A DNA stretch of 64,000 nucleotides, taken from Winogradskya humida (GTDB taxonomy: Bacteria > Actinomycetota > Actinomycetes > Mycobacteriales > Micromonosporaceae). The position numbers and the translations under genes are program-made. The DNA lies in contig NZ_BOMN01000115.1 in NCBI RefSeq assembly GCF_016862215.1, forward strand, positions 95,411 through 159,410. Direction: 5' to 3'. The notes under the pieces were generated by a model, which saw nothing but the letters and a program-made list of their open reading frames with translations, was not told where the DNA came from and searched no databases. This document shows, piece after piece, positions 23,602 to 35,197 of the stretch. Positions within the stretch are counted from its first letter, which is position 1; each line of letters begins with the position of its first letter.

Positions 23602-24703
23602 AGTGGTACCTGATGGACGACTTGCGCACGATCAGATCGGGCACGAGCAGCAGCCGGTTCGCCGGTCGCCGATCACCCTCACCCAGCCGCGACACGATCA
23701 TCTCCACCGCCATCCGCCCGATCTGCCCCTTCGCCGGCCGCACCGCGGTCAGCGGCGGTTCCCCCAGATGCGCCGTCTCGTCGTCATAGGAGATCAGAGC
23801 CAGATCATCCGGAATATGTACGCCGTGAGCGGCCGCCGCCCGGCTCAGCGCGATGGCATCGGGGTCGCTGTGCACGATCAGGGCCGTGGTCTCCGTCAAC
23901 CGGCACAGCCGTAGAACCTCGATCGCGAGCGCGGTGTCCGTACGCAGCGAATCCCGGATCTTGATCTCGGCACTGAGCCCCGCGACCGGGCACCCGAGCT
24001 CGAAGGCGTGCTCGATCAGGTCGGCGTTCGGACTCAGCGGCGTGGCGATCAGCCCGACCCGGCGATGCCCCTGCGCGGCGAGGTGCCGCAGCGCGACCTC
24101 CACCCCGGCATCGTGATCGTTGCGCACCGACTCCAGCGGCCGCGGGTTCGGCCCCCAGGCCGGCGCCGCCCGCTCCACCAGGACACACGGCACGGGCAGC
24201 GCGCCGATCCCGCTCAGGTCGTCGCGCATGTCCGGGGCGACGAGCAGACCGTCGAGGCGCTCCGCATCCATCAGCTGGGCGATCTGCCGCCGGTCCTCGG
24301 CCGGGTCGTAGCTCGATCCCCGCAACCGCAGGTCGACACCGAGCATCGCGGCGGCGGTCCGGGCGCCCGTGATGACCTGCGGCCAGAAGAAGTCCAGACT
24401 GGGCACGATCATCCCCAGCGTCAGCCGCTGGACGGGCTGGGGGCTGCGCGCCGCGTCCGGTGGCAGCATGGCGCCCCCGTGCACCCGGGTCAGCCGCTTC
24501 TCCCGGGCCAGCGTGGCGATGTCCCGCCGGATCGTGATCGGGCTGACCCGCAGCAGCACGGCCAGCTCCGTCACGCGTACGGCGCCATGCTTGTGCAGCT
24601 CCGCCAGGAGCCGCTCGCGCCGCTGCACGTTGAGGAAGTTCGCCGTGTTCACGTTTGATCCGATCTGATCGAGATTGACCACTTCATTGGCCACCCCACG
24701 CAT
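23600..24703 (-). CDS. DeoR-HTH / LacI-sensor hybrid transcriptional regulator
   Basis: The 367-residue protein joins a DeoR-type winged HTH (RRERLLAELHKHGAVRVTELAVLLRVSPITIRRDIATL, then RVHGGA) to a periplasmic-binding-protein-like sensor normally found in LacI regulators (LTLGMIVPSLDFFWPQVITGARTAA to LALISYDDETAHLGEPPLTAVRP). It lies between secreted cellulase genes and should control them in response to a small saccharide. The start is uncertain: ATG 24703, GTG 24694 or a GTG at 24652 are possible, and a candidate binding motif at 24656-24670 would favour the last. Confidence 0.87.
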   Translation of the reverse strand: MRGVANEVVNLDQIGSNVNTANFLNVQRRERLLAELHKHGAVRVTELAVLLRVSPITIRRDIATLAREKRLTRVHGGAMLPPDAARSPQPVQRLTLGMIVPSLDFFWPQVITGARTAAAMLGVDLRLRGSSYDPAEDRRQIAQLMDAERLDGLLVAPDMRDDLSGIGALPVPCVLVERAAPAWGPNPRPLESVRNDHDAGVEVALRHLAAQGHRRVGLIATPLSPNADLIEHAFELGCPVAGLSAEIKIRDSLRTDTALAIEVLRLCRLTETTALIVHSDPDAIALSRAAAAHGVHIPDDLALISYDDETAHLGEPPLTAVRPAKGQIGRMAVEMIVSRLGEGDRRPANRLLLVPDLIVRKSSIRYH

Positions 24704-24745
24704 TCCTGTTCATCGTTGTCATCCCTGCTTAACACGGGAGACGCC

Positions 24746-25696
24746 ATGATGAAACGTGCCCTCACCCTCGCTCTCGCCGCTCTCCTCACCGTGACTGCCG
24801 CTCCTGCCCCCGCTTCCGCAGCCGCGGACCCGCTCGGCTCCACCAACGGCTTTCTCGTCGACCCGGACTCCGTCCCCAACACCTGGGTGAAGGCGAACCC
24901 GTCAGACTCGCGAGCCGCGACCATCAAGGCCCAGATCGGGAACTATCCCATCGCGAAATGGTTCACCAACTCCTCCGGCAGCATCGGCACAACGGTCGGC
25001 GCCTACGTCGGCCGCGGCGCCAACGCGGCCAAACTCCCCATCCTGGTCGCCTACAACCTCCCCGGCCGCGACGCCTGCGGCGGCCAGTCCAGCGGCGGCG
25101 CGGGCTCGGACGCGGCCTACCGCACCTGGATCGCCGCCTTCGCCGACTCCATCGGCACCCGCCCGGCGATCGTCATCATCGAACCCGACGCCTTCGGCGA
25201 CTACTCCTGCATGACCGCCGCCCAGATCACCGCCCGCAACGCCCTGCTGAACTTCGCCGCGAACCAGTTCGCCACCCGCTCAACGAACACCTGGGCGTAC
25301 CTGGACGCCGGCAACGCAGGCTGGGTCGCCCCGGCAACCATGGCGACCTACCTCCGCAACGCCGGCGTGGCCACCCTCCGAGGCTTCGCGGTCAACGTCT
25401 CCAACTACTACACAACGACGTCTTCCATCACCTACGCCAACAACGTCAACGCCGCCCTCGGCACAGCAAAGCCCTTCGTGATCGACACCAGCCGCAACGG
25501 CAACGGCAGCAACGGCGTCTGGTGCAACCCCGCCGGCCGCAAACTAGGCACCCACCCCCAGCTGGGCGGCGGCGCCGAAATGCTCCTCTGGATCAAAACA
25601 GTCGGCACCTCCGACGGCCTCTGCGGCACCGCCCCCACCACCCCCGCCGGCACCTTCACCCCCGACCTCGCCATGCACCTGATCTCCGGCACGTAG
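24746..25696 (+). CDS. Secreted GH6 cellulase (second copy)
   Basis: The 316-residue enzyme starts MMKRALTLALAALLTVTAAPAPASAAA (signal peptide) behind a good GGGAG Shine-Dalgarno sequence (24736-24740). The GH6 catalytic blocks mirror the other copy: ILVAYNLPGRDACGGQSSGGA, IVIIEPDAFGDYSCMTAAQI, YLDAGNAGWVAPATMA and DTSRNGNGSNGVWCNPAGRK. It lacks a binding module. Sequence identity to the minus-strand GH6 is high but spread over the gene, implying an older duplication. It is divergent from the DeoR/LacI hybrid regulator, with about 42 bases between the outer starts. Confidence 0.93.
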   Translation: MMKRALTLALAALLTVTAAPAPASAAADPLGSTNGFLVDPDSVPNTWVKANPSDSRAATIKAQIGNYPIAKWFTNSSGSIGTTVGAYVGRGANAAKLPILVAYNLPGRDACGGQSSGGAGSDAAYRTWIAAFADSIGTRPAIVIIEPDAFGDYSCMTAAQITARNALLNFAANQFATRSTNTWAYLDAGNAGWVAPATMATYLRNAGVATLRGFAVNVSNYYTTTSSITYANNVNAALGTAKPFVIDTSRNGNGSNGVWCNPAGRKLGTHPQLGGGAEMLLWIKTVGTSDGLCGTAPTTPAGTFTPDLAMHLISGT

Positions 25697-25852
25697 CAAC
25701 CATCCACCTGCGCCGGGTGCGCCGTCGATCCCGTCAACACCGAGGAACGGGGCGGTGCGGGTGCCCAGCAGCGCCCCGCGCCGTCGTGGAACTGACGACG
25801 TGACACACGCTGACCCGTACCTCGTGGTGACAGAGTCGTAACTCGGTCAGAT

Positions 25853-26830
25853 CTACAGTCGTGCCATAAGGAAGTATCCCGGGGCGCTTTCTACGTCGTA
25901 CACCGACCCTTCAACAGTATTCGAGTCGAGGACCTTTCCACGCCAGGTATCGAGGTTCCAGTAACTTCGCGAAGGTCCTCTGAAAATGCGCGCTTCATAA
26001 GCCTTCAGCAGTACTACGCCATCCGAGTCGATGCTGCCGTGAACAAGCTGCTGAACATCTATTTCAGATCCGTTGTCCACATGACTTGAGTGTACGACTC
26101 CCATTACCGAGTTGCCGCGCTGAGAAAACTGCGCCGATGAGCGTGACCAGTCACCTTCCGGGTAGTCGGCAGAGACTGCCCAGTCGCCGGTGAGGAATCC
26201 GTCGTCGTCTCCAAAAACATTCGCCAATGACCGGACGTCGTCCCCGAAGCGGTTTGCGTCAAGGATGACCATCTGGATTCCAAGAGGCCCGGCTCCGTCG
26301 ACCTCAATAGGCGCATCGAGGACCAGGCTGTTAAGTGCAGAATCGCTTAACTCATACTGGTTATCCCAAAGCGGAAGGCTACCATTGAAAGGGAGCCCGA
26401 GGCCGTACAGCGGGGCCTCGAGGGCATCACCATATCTGCGATCCGCCATGATCATATAGAACGAATATATTCCTGGCTCGACGTTGACCCAAAATGACTC
26501 ACCTGTGGACGGGAAGATCGAGGCGCCGCCGTTGATCTCGTCGACGATGATCACCAGGTATGCCGCGACAGGGTCGAACCCATTCAATGACTCTTCGCTG
26601 AATACTTCTACGTAGACGCTCGCCTGGCGCCGTGGTGCCGCATATCTGACGGCCCGGTCAGGGCCTGTTCCTCGTGCGGCGGAGAAGGATGGCTCGACCG
26701 CATTTCTCTGATTCGTCCCTTTGGCTGAGGCTGCAGGGTCTTTCCGTGCCGAGGAGAAAGCGCTGGCGACCGTCTGCTTTCCGACCTCGCCCAGCACGGC
26801 TCCAAGAAGGGTGATCAAAACTTCAATCAT
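25853..26830 (-). CDS. Hypothetical protein in an AT-rich island
   Basis: The 325-residue frame is taken from the ATG at 26830 (MIEVLITLLGAVLGEVGKQTVASAF), a hydrophobic, possibly membrane-anchoring helix. A linker rich in Ser, Arg and Ala follows, then a beta-rich region (ASVYVEVFSEESLNGFDPVAAYLVIIVDEINGG) and an acidic domain. DNA here is clearly less G+C-rich than elsewhere and uses A/T third positions, a sign of recent transfer. No Shine-Dalgarno sequence stands out. I do not recognise the family. The beta-sandwich-like stretch resembles ligand-binding or adhesion modules only in a general way. Confidence 0.6.
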   Translation of the reverse strand: MIEVLITLLGAVLGEVGKQTVASAFSSARKDPAASAKGTNQRNAVEPSFSAARGTGPDRAVRYAAPRRQASVYVEVFSEESLNGFDPVAAYLVIIVDEINGGASIFPSTGESFWVNVEPGIYSFYMIMADRRYGDALEAPLYGLGLPFNGSLPLWDNQYELSDSALNSLVLDAPIEVDGAGPLGIQMVILDANRFGDDVRSLANVFGDDDGFLTGDWAVSADYPEGDWSRSSAQFSQRGNSVMGVVHSSHVDNGSEIDVQQLVHGSIDSDGVVLLKAYEARIFRGPSRSYWNLDTWRGKVLDSNTVEGSVYDVESAPGYFLMARL

Positions 26831-26930
26831 GACAGCTCGGCCCCTGATCGGTGGAGAGCGCAAGGTGCGTGTGCGAAGCTTATGGAAAGAAATTCCCTCT
26901 GCAGGGTATGCCACGACTCGGCTCACATCA

Positions 26931-27311
26931 CCTGATGCCGGCGCTGATCATGGAACAGTCGTGCATCTGACCGGACTCGCCGTCCGAACTCTCGTTGGCA
27001 GATCCGCATGCAACCGAGGTTTCAAGCTTCAGTGCAACATCCCGGCCCTCTCACTCGTAGCCTCGGGTCGTGAGGTCCGTCCCCGCCTAGAGCGCTCACT
27101 CAGAGCGACCGGTAAAAGATCGTTGCCGATCGGCGCACGGTGGCCACGGCTGGTGTGCGAGGAGTGGATCAAAAGAGTGGGGTTGGACATTGCGTTGAAA
27201 TGGGGAATGGCGCAACTTTCAGTGGTGCTGGTCGTCAAACATGCGGCAAATATTCTTCAGCGCATGACATATACATTCTGGCTGGGGTGACGGATCGTGG
27301 TGGTCGCGGTG
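26931..27311. other. AT-richer spacer without a convincing gene
   Basis: Open frames exist on both strands but show no coding-type third-position bias, no ribosome-binding site and no recognisable motif. The composition matches the adjoining orphan gene, so this may be the rest of a transferred segment or the promoter of that gene. Confidence 0.5.
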
Positions 27312-30857
<3,546 letters not shown>

Positions 30858-30864
30858 GCGGCCC

Positions 30865-30890
30865 GACTTTCTATTGACTGATCGAAAGTC
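30865..30890. promoter_or_regulatory. Candidate TetR operator upstream of the carboxylase
   Basis: GACTTTC at 30865-30871 and GAAAGTC at 30884-30890 form a perfect 7-bp inverted repeat around twelve bases, eight bases before the carboxylase start. The inner word GATCGAAAGT (30880-30889) recurs at 31669-31678 before the transporter operon. Confidence 0.55.
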
Positions 30891-30963
30891 AACGAGCCGG
30901 GCGTTGTCATCGCGTCTCCGGTGCGTTAAGTCGGCGTAACGCGGGTGCTGTACCTTCCCCGGC

Positions 30964-31593
30964 ATGACTTCGCTGGGACGCCCGCGCGCCAAGGGTCCGT
31001 CGAAGTCGGGGCTCAGCACCGAGCAGGACATCCTGGTCGCTGCCGCGCGGCTGTTCTGCGAGGCGGGCTATGGCGGGGCGAGCACCCACAAGATCGCCGC
31101 GGCGGCCGGGATCAGCCAGGCCACCATGTACCACTACTTCCCCGGCAAACAGGCCATCCTGTTGCGGCTGCTGCTGGCCACGGTCCGGCCCTCGGTCACG
31201 TACGCGCTGGGGCTGGCCGGGCGCGACGAGCCCGCCGATGTCCGGCTGTGGGGGCTGTGCGCGTACGACGTGCGGCTGCTGCTCTCCGGCCGGGACAACA
31301 TCGGGGCCCTGTACCTGATCCCTGAGGTCGGGGACGAGGCGTTCGCGGAGTTCCGGGCGGAGCACGCCCGGCTGTACGCCGTCTATCACGACCTGGTGAC
31401 CGCCGTGACGGGCGTGGACGACGCCGCCGTCACCGGGCTGGTGTTCGGGCTCGTCGAGTCGGTCATCCTGCGCCGCCGCGCCGAGCCGGAGCTGGACGCC
31501 GACACGGTCGCCCCGGCCCTCGCCGACGCCGTCCTGCGCGTCCTGCGCGTCCCTGAGCAGCGGCTGAAGAAGTTGCGGGCACAGGCTTTTTAA
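30964..31593 (+). CDS. TetR-family transcriptional regulator
   Basis: The 209-residue protein has a TetR DNA-binding domain (ILVAAARLFCEAGYGGASTHKIAAAAGISQATMYHYFPGKQAILLRL, about 22-70) and a helical ligand-binding domain. The His-Tyr of MYHYF is the usual end of the recognition helix. It lies between the carboxylase gene (divergent) and the importer operon (same strand), and both upstream regions share a candidate binding word. It probably represses or activates the whole guanidine module in response to a pathway compound; no guanidine riboswitch was recognised. Confidence 0.9.
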   Translation: MTSLGRPRAKGPSKSGLSTEQDILVAAARLFCEAGYGGASTHKIAAAAGISQATMYHYFPGKQAILLRLLLATVRPSVTYALGLAGRDEPADVRLWGLCAYDVRLLLSGRDNIGALYLIPEVGDEAFAEFRAEHARLYAVYHDLVTAVTGVDDAAVTGLVFGLVESVILRRRAEPELDADTVAPALADAVLRVLRVPEQRLKKLRAQAF

Positions 31594-31660
31594 CGTGATC
31601 GGCCATGGGGCCGTAGTACGCCTGTAACACGGCGAGCGCTGAATGGGCCGACCGAATATC

Positions 31661-31682
31661 TGTCGGTCGATCGAAAGTAACG
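31661..31682. promoter_or_regulatory. Candidate TetR operator upstream of the importer operon
   Basis: The segment TGTCGGTCGATCGAAAGTAACG shares GATCGAAAGT and the following AACG context with the carboxylase-side site, but its left arm is degenerate. It ends 22 bases before the solute-binding protein start. The purine-rich GACGAGGAGC just after it supplies the Shine-Dalgarno sequence. Confidence 0.45.
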
Positions 31683-31704
31683 TCCTGACGGACGAGGAGC
31701 ATCC

Positions 31705-33321
31705 ATGACAGTTCCCCGTGTTGCCGATAACCTTCCGCCCTCCCTGCGTCGTGGGGTGACACGGCGCGTGCTCGCCGCCGGGCTCCTCGCCGCCACGTTC
31801 TCGCTCGCCGCCTGCGGTTCGGGCGACTCGGGCACCAAGGCCACCGGGCCCGCCGACCAGCTGCGGCTCGCGGTGTCCAGTGACCTGCCGACGCTCGACC
31901 CGTCGACCGTCTACCAGTACGAGGGCAACCAGGTCCTCACCGCCGTGTACGAAGGCCTGCTCAGCTACTCCCCGGACTCCACCGAGGCGATCGTGCCGCA
32001 GCTCGCCAGCAAGTACGACGTGTCCAAGGACGGCCTGACCTACACGTTCACCCTGCGCGACGACGTCACGTTCACCGGCGGGCGCACGATGACCTCCAAG
32101 GATGTGCAGGCCAGCTTCGAGCGGCTCGCGGACAAGAAGGTCGCGTCGCAGATGTCGTACATGGTGATGGGGGTGGCGAAGTACGCGACGCCCGACGACC
32201 ACACGTTCGTGGTGACCCTGGCCGCGCCGAGCAGCTCGTTCCTGTCGCTGGTCGCGAGCCCGTTCGGCCCCAAGATCATCGACTCGGACGTGCTCACGAA
32301 GAACGCGGCCGACAGCGCGACGACATACCTGAAGGACCACACCGCCGGCACCGGCCCCTACGAGCTCACGAGCATGACCAAGGGCCAGGGCTACGAGCTG
32401 ACCAGCCGCGCCGACTACTGGGGTGGCAAGCCCGGCTTCGCCAAGGTGTCGGTGAAGGTCATCGGGGACGCGGCGACCCAGCTGCTCCAGCTGCAGGGCG
32501 GTGACCTCGACATCGTCACCGGCCAGCCGGTCGCGACGCTGGACCAGTTTGCGAAGAACTCCGGCTACAAGGTCGCGGAGTACCCGACGCTGCAGAAATC
32601 GATGCTGCACCTCAAGGTCACGGGCAACCTGGCGGACGTCAAGCTGCGCGAGGCGCTGCGGGCCGCGATCGACCGGGACGCTTTCACCAAACAGATTTTC
32701 GGTACGCACGCAGCGGTCTCGACGCAGATGTACCCGGTGAAGAACGTCCCCGCCGGCACGGCGAAGGACGACTGGACCACCGACCCCACAGCGCTGACCA
32801 CCCTCGCCGCGGGCAAGACGCTGACCCTCGGGTACGTCTCCGGGCACGCCCGCGACAAGCAGGCCTCCGAGGCGCTGCAGGCGAAGTGGGCCGCCGCCGG
32901 GGCGAAGGTCGAGCTGGTCGCCGTCCAGGGCAGCGACATCTACGGGCTCAGCAGCAACCTGGCCTCGGCACCGGACATGATCTACGAGACGGCGTACCCC
33001 GACTCCACGCACCCGGACACCTGGTCGCGGCTGTTCTGGTACTCCGACACGGCCAAGGGCAACGGTGCGCTGAACTATCTGGTGGGCGGCACGAAGGAAG
33101 CCGACGCGGCGATCGACGCGGGTGCCGCGGCGACCGACCAGGCCACGATCGACGCCGACTACGCCAAGGCCGGCGATCTGGTGCACGCGCAGGCTTCGTA
33201 CATCACGCTCGCCGACATGAACGACTCGTTCATCATGCGCAGCGACCTGACCGGTGGCGGGCACTGGCTGCCCGCACCGCTGACGCTCGACCTGCGCACC
33301 CTCAAGCGGGCCGGTAACTGA
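31705..33321 (+). CDS. Opp/Dpp-type solute-binding lipoprotein
   Basis: The 538-residue family-5 solute-binding protein has a twin-arginine-containing lipoprotein leader (RRGVTRRVLAAGLLAATFSLAAC, lipid Cys37). LRLAVSSDLPTLDPSTVYQYEGNQVLTAVYEGL is the family signature, followed by YTFTLRDDVTFTGG and DVQASFERL. Such proteins bind peptides, nickel chelates, opines or other large cationic compounds. It opens a tight operon with two permeases, a fused ATPase, a hydrolase and guanidine-degradation genes. The ligand may therefore be a guanidine-bearing molecule, which is inference. Confidence 0.92.
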   Translation: MTVPRVADNLPPSLRRGVTRRVLAAGLLAATFSLAACGSGDSGTKATGPADQLRLAVSSDLPTLDPSTVYQYEGNQVLTAVYEGLLSYSPDSTEAIVPQLASKYDVSKDGLTYTFTLRDDVTFTGGRTMTSKDVQASFERLADKKVASQMSYMVMGVAKYATPDDHTFVVTLAAPSSSFLSLVASPFGPKIIDSDVLTKNAADSATTYLKDHTAGTGPYELTSMTKGQGYELTSRADYWGGKPGFAKVSVKVIGDAATQLLQLQGGDLDIVTGQPVATLDQFAKNSGYKVAEYPTLQKSMLHLKVTGNLADVKLREALRAAIDRDAFTKQIFGTHAAVSTQMYPVKNVPAGTAKDDWTTDPTALTTLAAGKTLTLGYVSGHARDKQASEALQAKWAAAGAKVELVAVQGSDIYGLSSNLASAPDMIYETAYPDSTHPDTWSRLFWYSDTAKGNGALNYLVGGTKEADAAIDAGAAATDQATIDADYAKAGDLVHAQASYITLADMNDSFIMRSDLTGGGHWLPAPLTLDLRTLKRAGN

Positions 33322-34193
33322 TGCGCCCGGGGGCGGTGGCGGAACAGTCGGCCGAGGTGGCCGATCCGCGTCCACGGCGGTGGCGTGTCGTACCCGGCCG
33401 GGTACGAAGCGGCTCCGCGGAGAAGATCTGTCTGTGGGTGGTGGCACTGCTGACGGTGCTGCTGCCGATCGCCGCCCGGCTGATGCCGGCCGGCGAGACG
33501 GAGATCGTGGGCGTGCCGTTCACCGCTCCCGGCGCCGGGCATCTGCTCGGCACCGACGACCAGGGCCGCGACGTGCTGTCCCGCGTCGTCATCGGGCTGT
33601 CGGCCAGCTGGTGGGGCGCGATCGCGGTCATCGCGAGCGGCGTGGTGATCGGGGCCGTGATCGGCACGGTCGCCGGGATGTCGGGCCGCTTCGTCGACAC
33701 CGTGCTCATGCGGCTCACCGACGCGTTCCTGGCGCTGCCCGGCCCGCTCGTCGCGCTGCTCGTGGTGGCGGCGCTCGGCCCGAGCTTCCGTAACGTGCTC
33801 ATCGCGGTCATCGTCACCTGGTGGCCCTGGTACGCCCGCATCGTCCGCGGCCAGGTGCGCGTCCTGCGCCGCCTCCCGCACGTCGACGCGGCCCGCTCGG
33901 CGGGATTCTCCACGTTCCGTGTCGTCACCCGGCACGTGTTTCCCGGCGTACTCCGCTCGGTCGTCGTCGTCGCCTCGATGGATGTCGGCGCCGTCCTCCT
34001 CGTCCTCGCCGGGCTCTCGTTCGTGGGCCTCGGCGCACCGCCGCCCGCCGCCGAGATCGGCAGCATGGCCGCGGCCGGGTTCACCTACGTCTTCAGCGCC
34101 CCCTGGGTCGCCCTGGCCCCGGCCGGCGTCCTGTTCGCGGTCGCCATGATCTCCAACTTCGCGGGTGACGCCGTGCAGGAGCGGATGGGCTGA
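33321..34193 (+). CDS. ABC transporter permease, DppC type
   Basis: The 290-residue permease starts in the stop of the binding-protein gene (TGATG). After a cytosolic tail it has GTDDQGRDVLSRVVIGLSASWWGA, the DppC-type periplasmic/TM2 signature, about six spans, and the EAA-like loop around RLPHVDAARSAGFSTFRVVTRHVFPGVLRSV. It forms the channel together with the following DppB-type subunit. The order C before B is less common than B-C in Dpp operons. Confidence 0.92.
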   Translation: MRPGAVAEQSAEVADPRPRRWRVVPGRVRSGSAEKICLWVVALLTVLLPIAARLMPAGETEIVGVPFTAPGAGHLLGTDDQGRDVLSRVVIGLSASWWGAIAVIASGVVIGAVIGTVAGMSGRFVDTVLMRLTDAFLALPGPLVALLVVAALGPSFRNVLIAVIVTWWPWYARIVRGQVRVLRRLPHVDAARSAGFSTFRVVTRHVFPGVLRSVVVVASMDVGAVLLVLAGLSFVGLGAPPPAAEIGSMAAAGFTYVFSAPWVALAPAGVLFAVAMISNFAGDAVQERMG

Positions 34194-35197
34194 TGGGACT
34201 CCTCAAACAGATCGCGAGCCGGGTCGCGTCGATGCTCGGCGTCCTCGTGGTGCTCACGTTCGCGGTCTACTTCATCCAGCGCCAGCTGCCCTCGGACCCC
34301 GCCCGGGTCCTGGCCGGCCGGACCGCCTCCCCGGAGGCCCTCGCCGCCGCCCGCGAGCAGCTCGGCCTCGACAAGCCGTTCCTGCTCGAGTATTTCCACT
34401 ATCTCGGCCGGCTCCTGCACGGCGACCTGGGCATCTCGGTTACCTCGCGCAACGAGGTGAGCAGCGACATCGGCACGTACCTGCCCGCCACGCTGGAGCT
34501 GGTGGTCGTCGCGGGCGTTCTCGCTCTGATCGGCGGGCTCATCCTCGGCGTGATCGGTGCCCGCGACGGCTGGCTCGCGGGTGCCGTCCGGTTCGTGAGC
34601 GTGGCCGGTGCGTCAGCCCCCACGTTCCTGGTCGCCATCCTGCTGCTGCTCGTCTTCTACCGCGATCTCGGCTGGCTGCCCGCCGGTGGCCGCGGCGACG
34701 CCCTCGCCGCCAGCGAACCGACCGGGTTGCGACTGATCGACAACCTCGTGCACCTCGACGGCGCCGCGCTGGCCGACACGGTCAATCACCTCGTGCTGCC
34801 CGCTCTCGTGCTCGCACTGTCCCCGGCGATGGCGATCGGGCGGGTGCTGCGCAGCTCGTTGCGCGCGACGATGGCCACCGACTTCGTGCGCTCCGCGAGC
34901 GCGAAGGGCGGCAGCTGGCCCGCCGTCGTGTGGCGCCACGGACTGCGCAACGCGCTCGGCCCGGCGCTGTCCATCGCCGGTGTCCAGGTCAGCGTCATGC
35001 TCGGCGGCTCGGTGATCATCGAGATGCTCTTCTCATGGCCGGGCCTCGGCAACTACCTGTCCGACGCGATCGCCAACTCCGACCTGTCGGCGATCGCCGG
35101 CGTCGTGATCGTGCTCGGCTTCGCGTACGTCCTCATCACGTTCGTCGTCGACACACTGCAGATCCTGATCGACCCGAGGCTGAGGGAGCCGGTATGA
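34193..35197 (+). CDS. ABC transporter permease, DppB type
   Basis: The 334-residue subunit begins MGLLKQIASRVASMLGVLVVLTFAVYFI, includes DPARVLAGRTASPEALAAAREQLGLDKPFLLEY as DppB proteins do, and ends with DTLQILIDPRLREPV, the family's C-terminal signature. The EAA loop is around MATDFVRSASAKGGSWPAVVWRHGLRNAL. Its start shares a base with the DppC stop, and its own stop overlaps the ATPase start, so the four transporter genes are translationally coupled. Confidence 0.92.
   Translation: MGLLKQIASRVASMLGVLVVLTFAVYFIQRQLPSDPARVLAGRTASPEALAAAREQLGLDKPFLLEYFHYLGRLLHGDLGISVTSRNEVSSDIGTYLPATLELVVVAGVLALIGGLILGVIGARDGWLAGAVRFVSVAGASAPTFLVAILLLLVFYRDLGWLPAGGRGDALAASEPTGLRLIDNLVHLDGAALADTVNHLVLPALVLALSPAMAIGRVLRSSLRATMATDFVRSASAKGGSWPAVVWRHGLRNALGPALSIAGVQVSVMLGGSVIIEMLFSWPGLGNYLSDAIANSDLSAIAGVVIVLGFAYVLITFVVDTLQILIDPRLREPV

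Noticed and set aside
26721..27290. Plus-strand open frame in the AT-rich island
   Set aside because: It overlaps the start of the minus-strand orphan, has no Shine-Dalgarno sequence, domain or coding bias.
30858..30963. Guanidine riboswitch upstream of the carboxylase
   Set aside because: Short spacer dominated by the inverted repeat and promoter-like sequence; no ykkC-type conserved elements were recognised.
30907..33447. A very long minus-strand open frame opposite the TetR and binding-protein genes
   Set aside because: It is rich in Arg, Gly and Val with no recognisable domain, and mirrors the third-position G/C bias of the genuine plus-strand genes.
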